Assembly: GCA_002257025.1 (NCBI GenBank)
Contig: NCHA01000001.1
Coordinates: 62,001-126,000 of the forward strand
Length of the DNA stretch: 64,000 bases
From: Sphingobacteriales bacterium 16-39-50
Lineage (GTDB): Bacteria; Bacteroidota; Bacteroidia; Sphingobacteriales; Sphingobacteriaceae
Direction of reading: 5' to 3'
Positions within the stretch are counted from its first letter, which is position 1, and each line of letters starts with the position of its first letter. Shown piece by piece: positions 52,388 through 61,522 of the stretch. The notes under the pieces were generated by a model that saw only the letters and a program-made list of their open reading frames with translations, did not search any database and was not told where the DNA came from. Position numbers and translations under genes: made by a program.

Positions 52388-53023
52388 ATGAATCTAAAAC
52401 TGGGCGATTTAGCCCCAAATTTTAAAGCAAAAACTTCTCAGGGAGATATTAGTTTTTACGATTATTTAGGTGATAGCTGGGCCGTTCTTTTTTCTCACCC
52501 GGCAGATTATACACCTGTTTGTACTACAGAACTAGGAAAAACGGCTTCTTTGAAGAATGAGTTTGATAAACGGAATGTTAAGGTTATTGCATTAAGTGTT
52601 GATTCAGTTGAATCACATAAAGACTGGATCAAAGATATCAACGAAACTCAGCATGTGGAAGTAAATTTTCCGATTATTGCTGATGAGAACAGGGAAATTG
52701 CAGAAATGTATGGCATGATGCACCCGAATGCTTCTGAGACCTTTACAGTTCGTTCACTTTTCATCATTGGACCTGATAAAAAGATAAAACTGATGATTAC
52801 TTATCCAGCATCTACAGGAAGAAATTTCCAGGAAATTCTGAGAGTAATTGACTCGCTTCAGTTAACTGCTAATTACAGCGTTGCTACCCCTGCCGACTGG
52901 AAGGAAGGTGAAGATGTAGTTGTTATCCCTGCGATTAAAACAGCAGATATTCCAGCGAAATTCCCTAAAGGATTCACTGAAATAAAACCTTATTTAAGAA
53001 TGACCCCTCAACCTGATAAATAA
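52388..53023 (+). CDS. 1-Cys peroxiredoxin (Prx6 type)
   Basis: A 211-residue peroxiredoxin starting at the ATG at 52388; the frame extends to 52346 but that part is not family-like. The peroxidatic motif is SHPADYTPVCTTELG with C45. No resolving cysteine is seen in the C-terminal dimerisation region (WKEGEDVVVIPAIKTADIPAKFP), which is of the Prx6 type. The SVDSVESHKDWIKDI and TVRSLFIIGPDKKIKL stretches support this. It reduces hydrogen peroxide and organic peroxides in the cytoplasm. It is monocistronic between a terminator and the cold-shock gene. Confidence 0.94.
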   Translation: MNLKLGDLAPNFKAKTSQGDISFYDYLGDSWAVLFSHPADYTPVCTTELGKTASLKNEFDKRNVKVIALSVDSVESHKDWIKDINETQHVEVNFPIIADENREIAEMYGMMHPNASETFTVRSLFIIGPDKKIKLMITYPASTGRNFQEILRVIDSLQLTANYSVATPADWKEGEDVVVIPAIKTADIPAKFPKGFTEIKPYLRMTPQPDK

Positions 53024-53091
53024 GTTCAAATTTCTTCAAATTTATTTGTAGATGGATCATTTATAAAGACTCAGAAATAAATATATTTTGT

Positions 53092-53289
53092 ATGCAAACA
53101 GGTAAAGTTAAATGGTTTAACAGCCAAAAAGGTTATGGATTTATCACTCAGGAAGATGGTAAAGAAATTTTTGTCCATTTTAAGGATATAGTAGGCGGAG
53201 CTAATGCCCTTCGTGATAATGATGAGGTTGAATTTGAGGTTGAAGAGGGTAGAAAAGGCTTGCAGGCAGTAAGTGTAAGGAAAATTTAA
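53092..53289 (+). CDS. Cold-shock domain protein
   Basis: A 65-residue CspA-type nucleic-acid-binding protein. RNP1 KGYGFITQ (residues 13-20) and RNP2 IFVHFKDI (26-33) are intact, with the N-terminal GKVKWFN. It binds single-stranded RNA/DNA; members act as RNA chaperones or in cold adaptation. It is monocistronic with a strong terminator and a promoter-like TATATTTTG directly upstream of the start. Cold induction cannot be inferred from sequence. Confidence 0.95.
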   Translation: MQTGKVKWFNSQKGYGFITQEDGKEIFVHFKDIVGGANALRDNDEVEFEVEEGRKGLQAVSVRKI

Positions 53290-53364
53290 GGATTACGGGA
53301 AATAGGAGAATCTTTACTTGCCAAGCCTCAAAGGCTATTCCTGTCTATAATCTAAACCTATTTT

Positions 53365-53400
53365 AAAAAAAATGGAGCTATTATTGGCTCCATTTTTTTT
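53365..53400. terminator. Terminator after the cold-shock gene
   Basis: Perfect 14-bp inverted repeat (AAAAAAAATGGAGC, 53365-53378, and complement 53387-53400) with an 8-nt loop; T-runs on both strands. Confidence 0.9.
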
Positions 53401-53509
53401 ATATAACCTGAGAAAGGAAGGTCTGTGCTTTTTCGGTTGTGCCTTCCCGTGTTCTGCTGTTATTTTTGTAGCAGATTTAGCATATACAATGATTCAGTAT
53501 TGCAAAAAG

Positions 53510-53752
53510 CTAAAGCTGCCACAGGTTTATTTCAAATGGCCTTGATAGCACGCGTGTCGTACATGTGCTTTTATATTTAATTCCCGGAACCCGCGGCACG
53601 CGCATCAGGCTGCCCGTTCGGATGAAATACAGCCCAGGGTAAAATAAACCTTGCCTGAGGAGGTATCTTCCGGCTGATGGTAATTTTAAATAATGCGTGA
53701 TTTCTTGCCGGAAATACTCCGGAGGAAAGGGCTGAACCAGACTATAACACAC
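53510..53752 (-). pseudogene. Fragment resembling the cNMP-binding domain of a Crp/Fnr regulator
   Basis: An open frame of 80 codons (GTG start at 53752, in-frame stop upstream) encodes PFPPEYFRQEITHYL, then RYLLRQGLFYPGLYFIRTGS, which has the pattern of the cyclic-nucleotide-binding domain N-terminal half (LxxxGxxxxxLYFIxxG). The rest (MRVPRVPGIKYKS onward) does not continue the family, and no HTH follows. The stretch is noticeably GC-richer than its surroundings (for example CCCGCGGCACGCGC near 53588). I take it as a decayed or truncated gene remnant, perhaps foreign. It lies in a 560-nt gap that holds no other gene. Confidence 0.35.
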
Positions 53753-53852
53753 TTGTATTGATTTCCAAAATCAAATTTTATTCACTCCAGAGTCTTGTTT
53801 TATCAATTACATCCGGGTTAATTAACCTTCCTTATATCAAACTCAGGTTAAT

Positions 53853-55031
53853 TTAATTTCTGCAACAGCTCAAAACAATAAGCTCATTATTCTTACTTGT
53901 ACAGAACAAGAGATATTCATCCCCACCATCACTTATTTTGAGTTTTTTCTTCAAATTTTCCGGACTTACTGGAAAATTACGGCAAATAATATTCGCCTTT
54001 TTAAAGCTTTGTTCTTTAATGAATGTGCCATAGTTCCAGATCTTGTTTAATTTAAACTTACGCCCTGGAAATGAACTGTTAAGTTTGTCGGAAGTATATA
54101 AATGGGTGTGCGGATGGATTTTATGTATACCGAAGTCGCGCGTAATGAGTTTAAAACAACCGGCTTTTAGTAGGGCAACATCTGGCAGATATATAAAATC
54201 CAAAGGGTTTGAATATTCTGTGATTCCGAAATTTCTTTCTTCACTAATTCTGAATGAATAAGTTATGGTTTCATCAGCAGCAATCAATGCACAGATAATC
54301 ATTGGATCATTACTACAGTTTTTACTATCAATAAGATAGAGAAGCTCTTTACATTCATTTTTTATACTTACAATATGTATACTGCTAACTTCCTTTAATT
54401 CATTTATTGTTGAATGAATATCCAACAGAGGGGCTGTTTTGATCATCAGCAATTCCGAGCGGCTTCGTAATAGCTCCAGATTAATAATAATATCAGGTTC
54501 ACAATCTTTGAGCAGGAAAACTTTTTTTGAGTTTACTCTTCTGGATGGATCAATGTAAATAGTATTGTATTTATTAGTGTTGCAATGAAGATATTCGATG
54601 CCATCAACCCGATGATATTCGATTTTTACTCCAAGAACATCTGAATTATATTTTGAGATTTCAGAAAGCTCTGTATTCAGTTCACAATGAGTTACATTCA
54701 TTGCTTTCTTAGCAAAAAAGCAGGTATCCACACCAAAGCCACCTGTGAGGTCTATTATATCATCTCCTGATATTAAATTCGATTTGTAAATGGCAGCAAG
54801 TTCTGATGAAGCCTGTTCAATAGCTAATTTGGGTGGGTAATAGATTCCCTGTGTTTGAAACCACAATGGAAGTTTGTGCTCACATCTTTTTTTACTATCA
54901 ACCTGCTCAGCCAGTTCTTTGGACCTAATCTTTGGAAAAGGACTTTTTTTAAGACTTAGAGAAGGAATATCTGAATTTAAATTATCCTTAATAAAGTTCT
55001 GAACTTCGATATTTAAAAGATCCTTATTCAC
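53853..55031 (-). CDS. SAM-dependent methyltransferase with THUMP-like domain
   Basis: A 392-residue class I methyltransferase. The N-terminal region (1-80) is helical; motif I of the Rossmann fold is IIDLTGGFGVDTCFFAKK near residue 90. An acidic ribose site CELNTELSEI and a motif IV-like IYIDPSRRVN follow. The C-terminal part (about 290-392) fits the THUMP-like domain found in this family. RNA is the likely substrate but has not been shown. It is the last gene of a minus-strand run with aspartate kinase 3 nt upstream. Confidence 0.85.
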   Translation of the reverse strand: MNKDLLNIEVQNFIKDNLNSDIPSLSLKKSPFPKIRSKELAEQVDSKKRCEHKLPLWFQTQGIYYPPKLAIEQASSELAAIYKSNLISGDDIIDLTGGFGVDTCFFAKKAMNVTHCELNTELSEISKYNSDVLGVKIEYHRVDGIEYLHCNTNKYNTIYIDPSRRVNSKKVFLLKDCEPDIIINLELLRSRSELLMIKTAPLLDIHSTINELKEVSSIHIVSIKNECKELLYLIDSKNCSNDPMIICALIAADETITYSFRISEERNFGITEYSNPLDFIYLPDVALLKAGCFKLITRDFGIHKIHPHTHLYTSDKLNSSFPGRKFKLNKIWNYGTFIKEQSFKKANIICRNFPVSPENLKKKLKISDGGDEYLLFCTSKNNELIVLSCCRN

Positions 55032-55034
55032 AGC

Positions 55035-56291
55035 CTATTTCATGACTAATTGTGCTGTTTTTTTGCTGAATTGCTCCATTACTATTGTTTTCCCCTTTAT
55101 AAGTTGTTGAATTTCTTCTTCTTTGAAATAAATCACGGTTAGTAATTCAAGACCTTCAGTAGCTGAAAACAATAATTTGTCATGAAACTTATCAGTCATT
55201 CTTTTCAATTTTCCAGCATCCTGATCAAAGCATACTGAAACACTGAGTGCAGATAATTGCATCATGTTCAGTTTAATATGAGCTTCACTAAAGGATTTCA
55301 ATAATTCACTTAAATACATCTCATCCATGTATGAGAAATCCCTGGTAGAAATAGTTAATAAAATCTGATTCTTTTTTAAAATAATTGCCTGAATATCAGT
55401 ATCTAATTTAGCAGACTGGTCAATTCTTGTTCCACTTTCTTCTGGCTTTAAAAATGGCTTAACATATAAAGGAATACCCGCATTTTGTAAAGGTTTTATT
55501 GTTTTAGGGTGGATAATATTAGCCCCATAATATGCCAGTTCCAATGCTTCTGAGTAGGGGAGTTCTTCATATTTCTGTGCTGAACTAAATAGTGCAGGAT
55601 CTGCATTCATAATTCCAGGCACATCTTTCCAGACGGTTAATGATTTAGCCTGAATACATGATGAAAAAATAGCGGCAGAATAATCAGAACCTTCCCTTCC
55701 AAGTGTGGTAGTAAAGTTTTCGCTTGTGCCGCCAATAAAGCCCTGGCTAATAATGATTTGGTTCTTTAACTGATCTTTTAGTGATAGGATCGAAGCCGCG
55801 GTTTTATCCCAGTCGATTATTCCTTCCCGGTAAGAATTATCTGTATGTATATAGCTTCTGGCATCGATCCATTTAGTATTGATGTTACATTCTGTTAAAT
55901 AAGCTGCTATTATTTTACTGGAAACTAGTTCTCCGATAGAAACGATCTGATCGTAATTGAAATCATAATCAGGATGGGGTTCATCCTCAAGCATCCATTC
56001 AATTTCAATAAAGGTATTGGCAACTTCGTCATAAACCGGATGTTCCTTAAGTTCAAAGAGTCCGGCTATAATCTGTTCATGGAAATCCTTAATTTCTTGA
56101 AGTAGCAGGATCGCCTCTTCTCTACTTTTGATATATGCTGCACAAAGTTTTTCAAGTGCATCAGTGGTTTTCCCCATCGCAGATACAATGATCAGAAGCT
56201 GATCCGTACTGTTAATGTTAATTATCCTGACCAGATTTTTAATGTTTGCAGCAGAAGAAACGGCAAACCCTCCAAATTTAAATACCTTCAC
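55035..56291 (-). CDS. Aspartate kinase
   Basis: A 418-residue monofunctional aspartokinase that makes aspartyl phosphate, the first step to lysine, threonine and methionine. The N-terminal motif is MKVFKFGGFAVSSAANIKNL (KFGG, usually followed by SV). SQGFIGGTSENFTTTLGREGSDYSAAIF is the catalytic/aspartate-binding core (positions about 188-215), and YYGANIIHPKTIKPL follows. The C-terminal half has ACT-domain regulatory repeats (LLTISTRDFSYMDEMYL). It is not fused to homoserine dehydrogenase. It is in a packed minus-strand cluster with methyltransferase, GNAT and YggS genes. Confidence 0.94.
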   Translation of the reverse strand: MKVFKFGGFAVSSAANIKNLVRIININSTDQLLIIVSAMGKTTDALEKLCAAYIKSREEAILLLQEIKDFHEQIIAGLFELKEHPVYDEVANTFIEIEWMLEDEPHPDYDFNYDQIVSIGELVSSKIIAAYLTECNINTKWIDARSYIHTDNSYREGIIDWDKTAASILSLKDQLKNQIIISQGFIGGTSENFTTTLGREGSDYSAAIFSSCIQAKSLTVWKDVPGIMNADPALFSSAQKYEELPYSEALELAYYGANIIHPKTIKPLQNAGIPLYVKPFLKPEESGTRIDQSAKLDTDIQAIILKKNQILLTISTRDFSYMDEMYLSELLKSFSEAHIKLNMMQLSALSVSVCFDQDAGKLKRMTDKFHDKLLFSATEGLELLTVIYFKEEEIQQLIKGKTIVMEQFSKKTAQLVMK

Positions 56292-56320
56292 TAAGTTTGT
56301 TTTATATTGATTAAAAGAAT

Positions 56321-56788
56321 CTAAAGCTTATCAATCTGTTCCTTTGAAAGGGATACATTGATCCATCCGGAATCAAACTCTGCATTATACTTTTCGTAAA
56401 AATTGATCGCCGGATCATTCCAGTCAAGAACCTGCCAGGTCATTCCTTTAAAATTCTTTTCTTTGGCTTCCTCAATCAGTCGGTCGAATATCATTTTTCC
56501 GAGGCCTTTTCCACGCATTTTTTCAGTCACTAACAAATCTTCAAGATACATACGGCATCCTTTCCAGGTGGAGTAGCGGATGTAATACAGGCCAAAACCC
56601 TGAATAATCCCATTTTCTTCCGCAACAAAAGCCTTCCACACCGGATTTTCTCCAAAACCGGCATTCTCAAATTCCGCCAGACTTACCGTGACCTCATCCG
56701 GAGCTTTCTCGTAAACGGCAAGTTCTTTTATTAGCTCGAGTAATCGGCTGCAGTCTGCCTTAACTGCTGTTCGAATAATTATTGACAT
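56321..56788 (-). CDS. GNAT-family N-acetyltransferase
   Basis: A 155-residue GNAT enzyme resembling spermidine/spermine and diamine acetyltransferases. ELIKELAVYEKAPDEVTVSL near the N-terminus, YLEDLLVTEKMRGKGLGKMIF (the acetyl-CoA pyrophosphate loop RGKGLG near residue 96) and WQVLDWNDPAINFYEKYNAE are typical of that branch. Substrate remains to be tested; polyamine or thialysine acetylation is likely from family similarity. It is 29 nt from the aspartate kinase start and 3 nt from yggS. Confidence 0.9.
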   Translation of the reverse strand: MSIIIRTAVKADCSRLLELIKELAVYEKAPDEVTVSLAEFENAGFGENPVWKAFVAEENGIIQGFGLYYIRYSTWKGCRMYLEDLLVTEKMRGKGLGKMIFDRLIEEAKEKNFKGMTWQVLDWNDPAINFYEKYNAEFDSGWINVSLSKEQIDKL

Positions 56789-56791
56789 ATG

Positions 56792-57472
56792 TTAAACTGT
56801 CTTCTTTGATCTGTTTCCAAAAATTGTACTACCCAGTCGGATCATTGTGCTTCCCTGTTCAATGGCAAGTTTATAATCTCCCGACATACCCATAGAAATT
56901 TCAGTAAATGCCGGATCCTTTCTGAAAAATGTATCCTTCAGTCCTTTAAAGAAGGTATTTAGCTCATAGAATTCTTCTTTAGTCATTCTTGGATTGTCTG
57001 TAAGGGTTGCAATTCCCATTACTCCGCAAATCCGGATGTTTTTTAATTGTTTAAACTCCTCGGAGCGCAGCAATTCGACTGCTTCCGCCAGATCCATACC
57101 ATACTTTGTATCTTCATCAGCAATTTCCAGCTGTAGCAGGCAATCAATGACTCGATTATTCTTTAAAGCATGCTTGTTGATTTCCATCAATAGTTTCATA
57201 CTATCAACAGAATGAATCATACTGATAAATGGAGCGATATATTTAACTTTATTCGTTTGAAGATGCCCAATCAAATGCCATTCTATGTCTTTAGGAAGCT
57301 TTTCCTGTTTATCGACAAGTTCCTGAACCATGTTTTCTCCAAATATCCGCTGTCCGGCATTATACGCTTCAGTAATACTTTCTAAAGGTTTTGTTTTAGA
57401 CACTGCTATCAATTTCACTCCGGTATCCCCGATCTCTTTCTTTATAGCCGATATATTATCTGCAATGCTCAT
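56792..57472 (-). CDS. YggS/PLPBP pyridoxal phosphate homeostasis protein
   Basis: A 226-residue PLP-binding protein of the alanine-racemase N-domain family, starting at the ATG at 57472 (an upstream in-frame start at 57523 is weaker). The PLP lysine is in LIAVSKTKPLESI; further motifs are IFGENMVQELVDK, WHLIGHLQTNKVKYI, ISMGMSGDYKLAIEQGSTMIRLG (about 195-217) and GSTIFG. Members regulate vitamin B6 and amino-acid pools without known catalytic activity. It heads the cluster yggS-GNAT-ask-methyltransferase. Confidence 0.95.
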   Translation of the reverse strand: MSIADNISAIKKEIGDTGVKLIAVSKTKPLESITEAYNAGQRIFGENMVQELVDKQEKLPKDIEWHLIGHLQTNKVKYIAPFISMIHSVDSMKLLMEINKHALKNNRVIDCLLQLEIADEDTKYGMDLAEAVELLRSEEFKQLKNIRICGVMGIATLTDNPRMTKEEFYELNTFFKGLKDTFFRKDPAFTEISMGMSGDYKLAIEQGSTMIRLGSTIFGNRSKKTV

Positions 57473-57583
57473 TAATCTGTATTTTTGAATGAATTTTTTA
57501 ATTGCTAAACCTACGGGATACAATACTAATATGCAACAGAATTTACGTCAAATCTTAATTGTTGATCTGCAAAATGAATTAAA

Positions 57584-57958
57584 ATGAAAGTGATTAAAAT
57601 CCTATTTCTTTTTGTTCCCCTTTTATTTGCCTGCGGGCAGGATAAAATACCTGAGGACATTATAGATCGAAAAAAGATGATTCTTATTATGGCAGATCTC
57701 CATACTATGGATGGTTACATGTCCACTATAATTTACAATGATACAATCAGAAAGAATAGCAAGAATCTTTATGCTACAGTTTATAAAACTCATAAAACCA
57801 CACCAGCATTGTACGAGAAAAGCCTGAAGTATTATAGTATGAAACCGGCACTTCTTGACACAATGTATAATAGTGTTCAGGCTATATTGGATGAAAAGGA
57901 ACATAAACTCAATAGAGCAGAGATTAATAAACCGAACAGGATACAGAAGCAGAAATGA
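57584..57958 (+). CDS. DUF4296 lipoprotein
   Basis: A 124-residue lipoprotein with lipobox LLFAC (cysteine 17) and the DUF4296 domain (IIDRKKMILIMADLHTMDGY, then YYSMKPALLDTMYNSVQAIL). DUF4296 proteins are peculiar to Bacteroidetes and have no known function. Its stop codon overlaps the mutS2 start as ATGA (57955-57958), so the two are translationally coupled, even though one is an envelope protein and the other a cytoplasmic nuclease-like protein. YggS is divergent upstream. Confidence 0.88.
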   Translation: MKVIKILFLFVPLLFACGQDKIPEDIIDRKKMILIMADLHTMDGYMSTIIYNDTIRKNSKNLYATVYKTHKTTPALYEKSLKYYSMKPALLDTMYNSVQAILDEKEHKLNRAEINKPNRIQKQK

Positions 57959-60318
57959 TATACCCCAATAATGCCGGTGAAAAGCTGGGTTTTCTGGATA
58001 TAAAGGAACTTATTAAGTTGTATTGCCTAAGCCCAATGGGGCGGGAAATGGTCGATAAGATCCAGGTAATGCACAACTATGATCACATTAATAAGTTTCT
58101 TCGTCAAACCAATGAATTTAAGAGCATTCTTCAAAATGATTCTCCCTTAACTATTCATAATTTCTTTGATATCAAAAGTATGGTTGAGAAGGCCAGAATC
58201 GAAGGAACCTATCTCTCTGAGGATGAATTTTTTAAGGTATCGGCCTCGCTTACGACAGTGTTTTCTATTATCCAGTATTTTTCTGACCGAGAGGGTCTTT
58301 ACCCTAATCTTGAGGCACTTTTCGAACATCTCCCGATTGAAAAGTCTATCATTCAGAAGATTGAAAAAATTATAGATCCCAAAGGTAAGATTAAACCCAA
58401 TGCATCAGCTGCTTTAATGGAGATCACATCAGGGATTTCGAAGGCTGAGCAGGAAGCCCGAAAGAAAATAGATCATATCTATAAAAATGCTCAAAATAAT
58501 GGCTGGACAGCCGATGGGAATCTGACAATCCGGGATGGTAGACTATGCATTCCGGTACTCGCTGAAAATAAACGTAAATTAAAGGGTTTTATTCACGATG
58601 AGTCTGCTTCAGGCCAGACTGTTTACATGGAGCCCGAAGAGGTATTTCAGTTAAACAATCTGCTTAGAGATCTTGAATTTGAGAGAAAAAGAGAGATTAT
58701 TAAATTGCTTATTGCACTCACTAATGAATTAAGGCCATATGTACCCTTATTATTATCCTATCATGGCTTATTAACAAAACTTGATTTTGTTCGTGCTAAA
58801 GCCCTTTTTGCGATAAGCATTGACGGTGAAATGCCTGTATTAGTCAGGGAGTCAGAAATTAATCTGATTAATGCAAGGCACCCTTTACTAATGATTAGTT
58901 TAAAAAAGGAAAATCAGTCGGTTGTACCTCTGAATATTAAAATTGATGAACAGGATCGGGTTATTGTCGTATCAGGGCCAAATGCCGGAGGTAAATCGGT
59001 GTGTATGAAGACAGTTGGTCTTCTTCAGATCATGGTACAGGCTGGTTTGTTAATCCCTGCTGATGAACACTCAAAAATTGGTATTTTTAAACAGATCTTT
59101 GCGGATATTGGTGATGATCAATCTATTGAGAGTGATTTGAGTACCTATAGCGCCCATCTTTCTAAGATGAAATATTTTATGGAATGGGCCAATGCAAAAA
59201 CATTAATTCTGATTGATGAATTTGGTACCGGTACAGATCCACAGTTTGGGGGACCGATTGCCGAATCAGTTTTGGAATCATTGAACAGGAAGAATGTCAG
59301 GGGGGTGCTCACCACGCATTATTCAAACCTGAAAACCTTTGCTAATTCTACTTCGGGACTGGAAAATGCATCCATGTTATTTGATAACGCAAAGATGCTT
59401 CCACTTTATATACTTTCTTTAGGCAAGCCCGGAAGTTCGTATGCCTTTGAAATTGCACAGAAAATTGGTCTTGGAGCCGATGTAATTGAATCTGCCAAAC
59501 GAAAAGTGGGTAATTACCAGAAAAAGGTTGATACGCTGCTTGTTGACCTCGAACGGGATAAGAAAGACCTGATTGAAGCAAAAAGATCAGTAGATAAGAA
59601 AGAAGAAAGAGTTAAGGCCTTACTTGCTGAAAACGAGCAATTAAAGGTATATCTGGAAGAAAATAAGAAGTTAATTATCAAGGATGCCAAAGTTGAGGCT
59701 CAAAATATTATTAAAAATGCCAACAAGCTGATCGAAAACACGATTTCAGAAATCAAGGAAAGCAGGGCAGAAAAGGTGAAAACCCAAAATCTGAGACAAA
59801 ATCTGCAACATGAATTGAAGAAACATGATGTTCAGGAAAAGAAGATCATAAAGATCAAGGAAACTGTTGAAATCAAGTCAGGCGATTGGGTGAAGCTTAT
59901 CGATTCTGAAACCGTTGGTCAGGTAATGGAAATTGCACGGGACAATGTTATTCTGGCTATGGGCGATCTGCGCTCAGTTGTAAAATTAAGCCGTGTCGAA
60001 AAAGTCTCAAACCGCTCTGTACCCAAAGAGATCAGAAAATCACACGGGACTGATCTTACCGAGAGTTTTTCAACCTTTAATACAGAACTTGATCTTCGTG
60101 GAAGAAGGGGGGAAGAGGCTCTCTATGAGATTGAAAAGTACCTCGACAGAGCTGTAATGCTGGGTTTATCCTCTTTGAAGATTATTCATGGCAAAGGTGA
60201 TGGAATATTACGCAAACTTATTCGTGAGTATTTACGTAAATATTCTCAGGTTAGCCGGATTGAGGACGAACATGCTGACAGAGGTGGGGATGGCATAACT
60301 TATGTTTATCTGAAGTAG
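57955..60318 (+). CDS. mutS2: MutS2 family protein
   Basis: A 787-residue MutS2. Core and clamp regions lead to the ATPase: Walker A VSGPNAGGKSVCMKT (from residue 340), LSTYSAHLSKMKYFM, Walker B LILIDEFGTGTDPQFGG. A long charged coiled coil follows (about 510-640), then the C-terminal Smr nuclease domain with LDLRGRRGEEALYEI and IIHGKGDGILRKLIREYL. MutS2 lacks mismatch-recognition domain I; it suppresses recombination and, in B. subtilis, acts on collided ribosomes. Both roles are family knowledge. It is coupled by a 4-nt overlap to the DUF4296 gene. Confidence 0.96.
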   Translation: MIYPNNAGEKLGFLDIKELIKLYCLSPMGREMVDKIQVMHNYDHINKFLRQTNEFKSILQNDSPLTIHNFFDIKSMVEKARIEGTYLSEDEFFKVSASLTTVFSIIQYFSDREGLYPNLEALFEHLPIEKSIIQKIEKIIDPKGKIKPNASAALMEITSGISKAEQEARKKIDHIYKNAQNNGWTADGNLTIRDGRLCIPVLAENKRKLKGFIHDESASGQTVYMEPEEVFQLNNLLRDLEFERKREIIKLLIALTNELRPYVPLLLSYHGLLTKLDFVRAKALFAISIDGEMPVLVRESEINLINARHPLLMISLKKENQSVVPLNIKIDEQDRVIVVSGPNAGGKSVCMKTVGLLQIMVQAGLLIPADEHSKIGIFKQIFADIGDDQSIESDLSTYSAHLSKMKYFMEWANAKTLILIDEFGTGTDPQFGGPIAESVLESLNRKNVRGVLTTHYSNLKTFANSTSGLENASMLFDNAKMLPLYILSLGKPGSSYAFEIAQKIGLGADVIESAKRKVGNYQKKVDTLLVDLERDKKDLIEAKRSVDKKEERVKALLAENEQLKVYLEENKKLIIKDAKVEAQNIIKNANKLIENTISEIKESRAEKVKTQNLRQNLQHELKKHDVQEKKIIKIKETVEIKSGDWVKLIDSETVGQVMEIARDNVILAMGDLRSVVKLSRVEKVSNRSVPKEIRKSHGTDLTESFSTFNTELDLRGRRGEEALYEIEKYLDRAVMLGLSSLKIIHGKGDGILRKLIREYLRKYSQVSRIEDEHADRGGDGITYVYLK

Positions 60319-60359
60319 ATAATTTATACCACTAATGCGTTATATAATAAATAAGGAGC

Positions 60360-61469
60360 ATGAAAATAGCATTGATCTTTTTTATTTCTGCATTAATTAT
60401 TTCTGGAACATCCTGTAAAAAACCATCTAAAAATCCGGTTAGTCCTACTGAAACCGTGCAGGATGCAAGCATTGATATTCAGATTCTTTCACAGAATTTA
60501 ACTTACCCCTGGGAATTATTATGGGGTCCTGATAATTTTATCTGGATGACTGAGAGAGGGGGTAAGATTAGTCGGGTTAACCCTGATAATGGAACTGCAA
60601 ACATTGTTTTTACAGTTCCTGATGCTAAATCGGTCGGAGAGGGCGGATTATTGGGAATGGTTTTGCACCCAACCTTTACTTTGAATCCTCATGTATTTGT
60701 GGCCTATAATTATGATAAGGCTGGCACTTATACCGAGAAAATAGTCAGATATACCTACAACGGAACCACATTGGTAAATCCACAAATTATTCTGGATAAT
60801 ATACCTGCATCTAGCATTCATAATGGCTGCCGTTTGCTGATCAGCACAGATCTGAAATTGTTTATTAGTACCGGTGATGCCTCAAATCAGGCATCGGCTC
60901 AGAATATTAATTCCTTAAGCGGAAAGATTCTTCGTTTAAATCTGGATGGTTCTATTCCTTCAGATAACCCTTTAAATTCGAATCCTCTTTGGACTTTTGG
61001 TCATCGAAATCCGCAGGGACTGGTTTTTGTTAAGGAAAATCTCTTTAGTTCGGAGCATGGCCCAAATATGGATGATGAAATTAACCTGATTCTAAAAAAC
61101 AGAAACTTCGGATGGCCAACAGTCAATGGCTTTTGCAATGAAAGTGGAGAACAATCCTTCTGTAACTCAAATAATGTGGCAGTCCCACTTAAAAGCTGGG
61201 CCCCAACACTCGCTGTATCCGGAATGGATTTCTATAATAATGATGCTATTCCTCAATGGAAGAACTCCTTAATACTGGCAACATTAAAGGATCAGACTCT
61301 TTACCAACTAAAACTAAGTTCCGGTACTGATAAAATAGAAGAGACAAAAGAGATATTCAGAGCCAACTATGGTCGCTTGAGGGATGTTTGTGTGGCACCG
61401 GATGGCAGGGTATTTGTAGCTACCAGTAATGGTTCAAATGATAAAATTATTGTGCTTAAAAAGAAATAG
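60360..61469 (+). CDS. PQQ-dependent sugar dehydrogenase-like lipoprotein
   Basis: A 369-residue lipoprotein (signal peptide with lipobox ISGTSC) of the glucose/sorbosone dehydrogenase family, a six-bladed propeller. PWELLWGPDNFIWMTERGG opens the first blade, GEGGLLGMVLHPTF, ISTGDASNQASAQN, FGHRNPQGLVF and SEHGPNMDDEINLI (with the family histidine) follow. The enzyme would oxidise aldose sugars in the periplasm using PQQ. PQQ synthesis genes are not in the window, so cofactor supply is open. It is 42 nt downstream of mutS2. Confidence 0.9.
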   Translation: MKIALIFFISALIISGTSCKKPSKNPVSPTETVQDASIDIQILSQNLTYPWELLWGPDNFIWMTERGGKISRVNPDNGTANIVFTVPDAKSVGEGGLLGMVLHPTFTLNPHVFVAYNYDKAGTYTEKIVRYTYNGTTLVNPQIILDNIPASSIHNGCRLLISTDLKLFISTGDASNQASAQNINSLSGKILRLNLDGSIPSDNPLNSNPLWTFGHRNPQGLVFVKENLFSSEHGPNMDDEINLILKNRNFGWPTVNGFCNESGEQSFCNSNNVAVPLKSWAPTLAVSGMDFYNNDAIPQWKNSLILATLKDQTLYQLKLSSGTDKIEETKEIFRANYGRLRDVCVAPDGRVFVATSNGSNDKIIVLKKK

Positions 61470-61522
61470 AACTAAGGTATTTCAATGCTGATTTATTAAT
61501 TTCAGCCTTCCAAAAATAAAAT

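Noticed and set aside
53510-53752. Intact transcriptional regulator gene
   Set aside because: Only half of a cNMP-binding-like domain and no DNA-binding domain follow; listed as a fragment instead.
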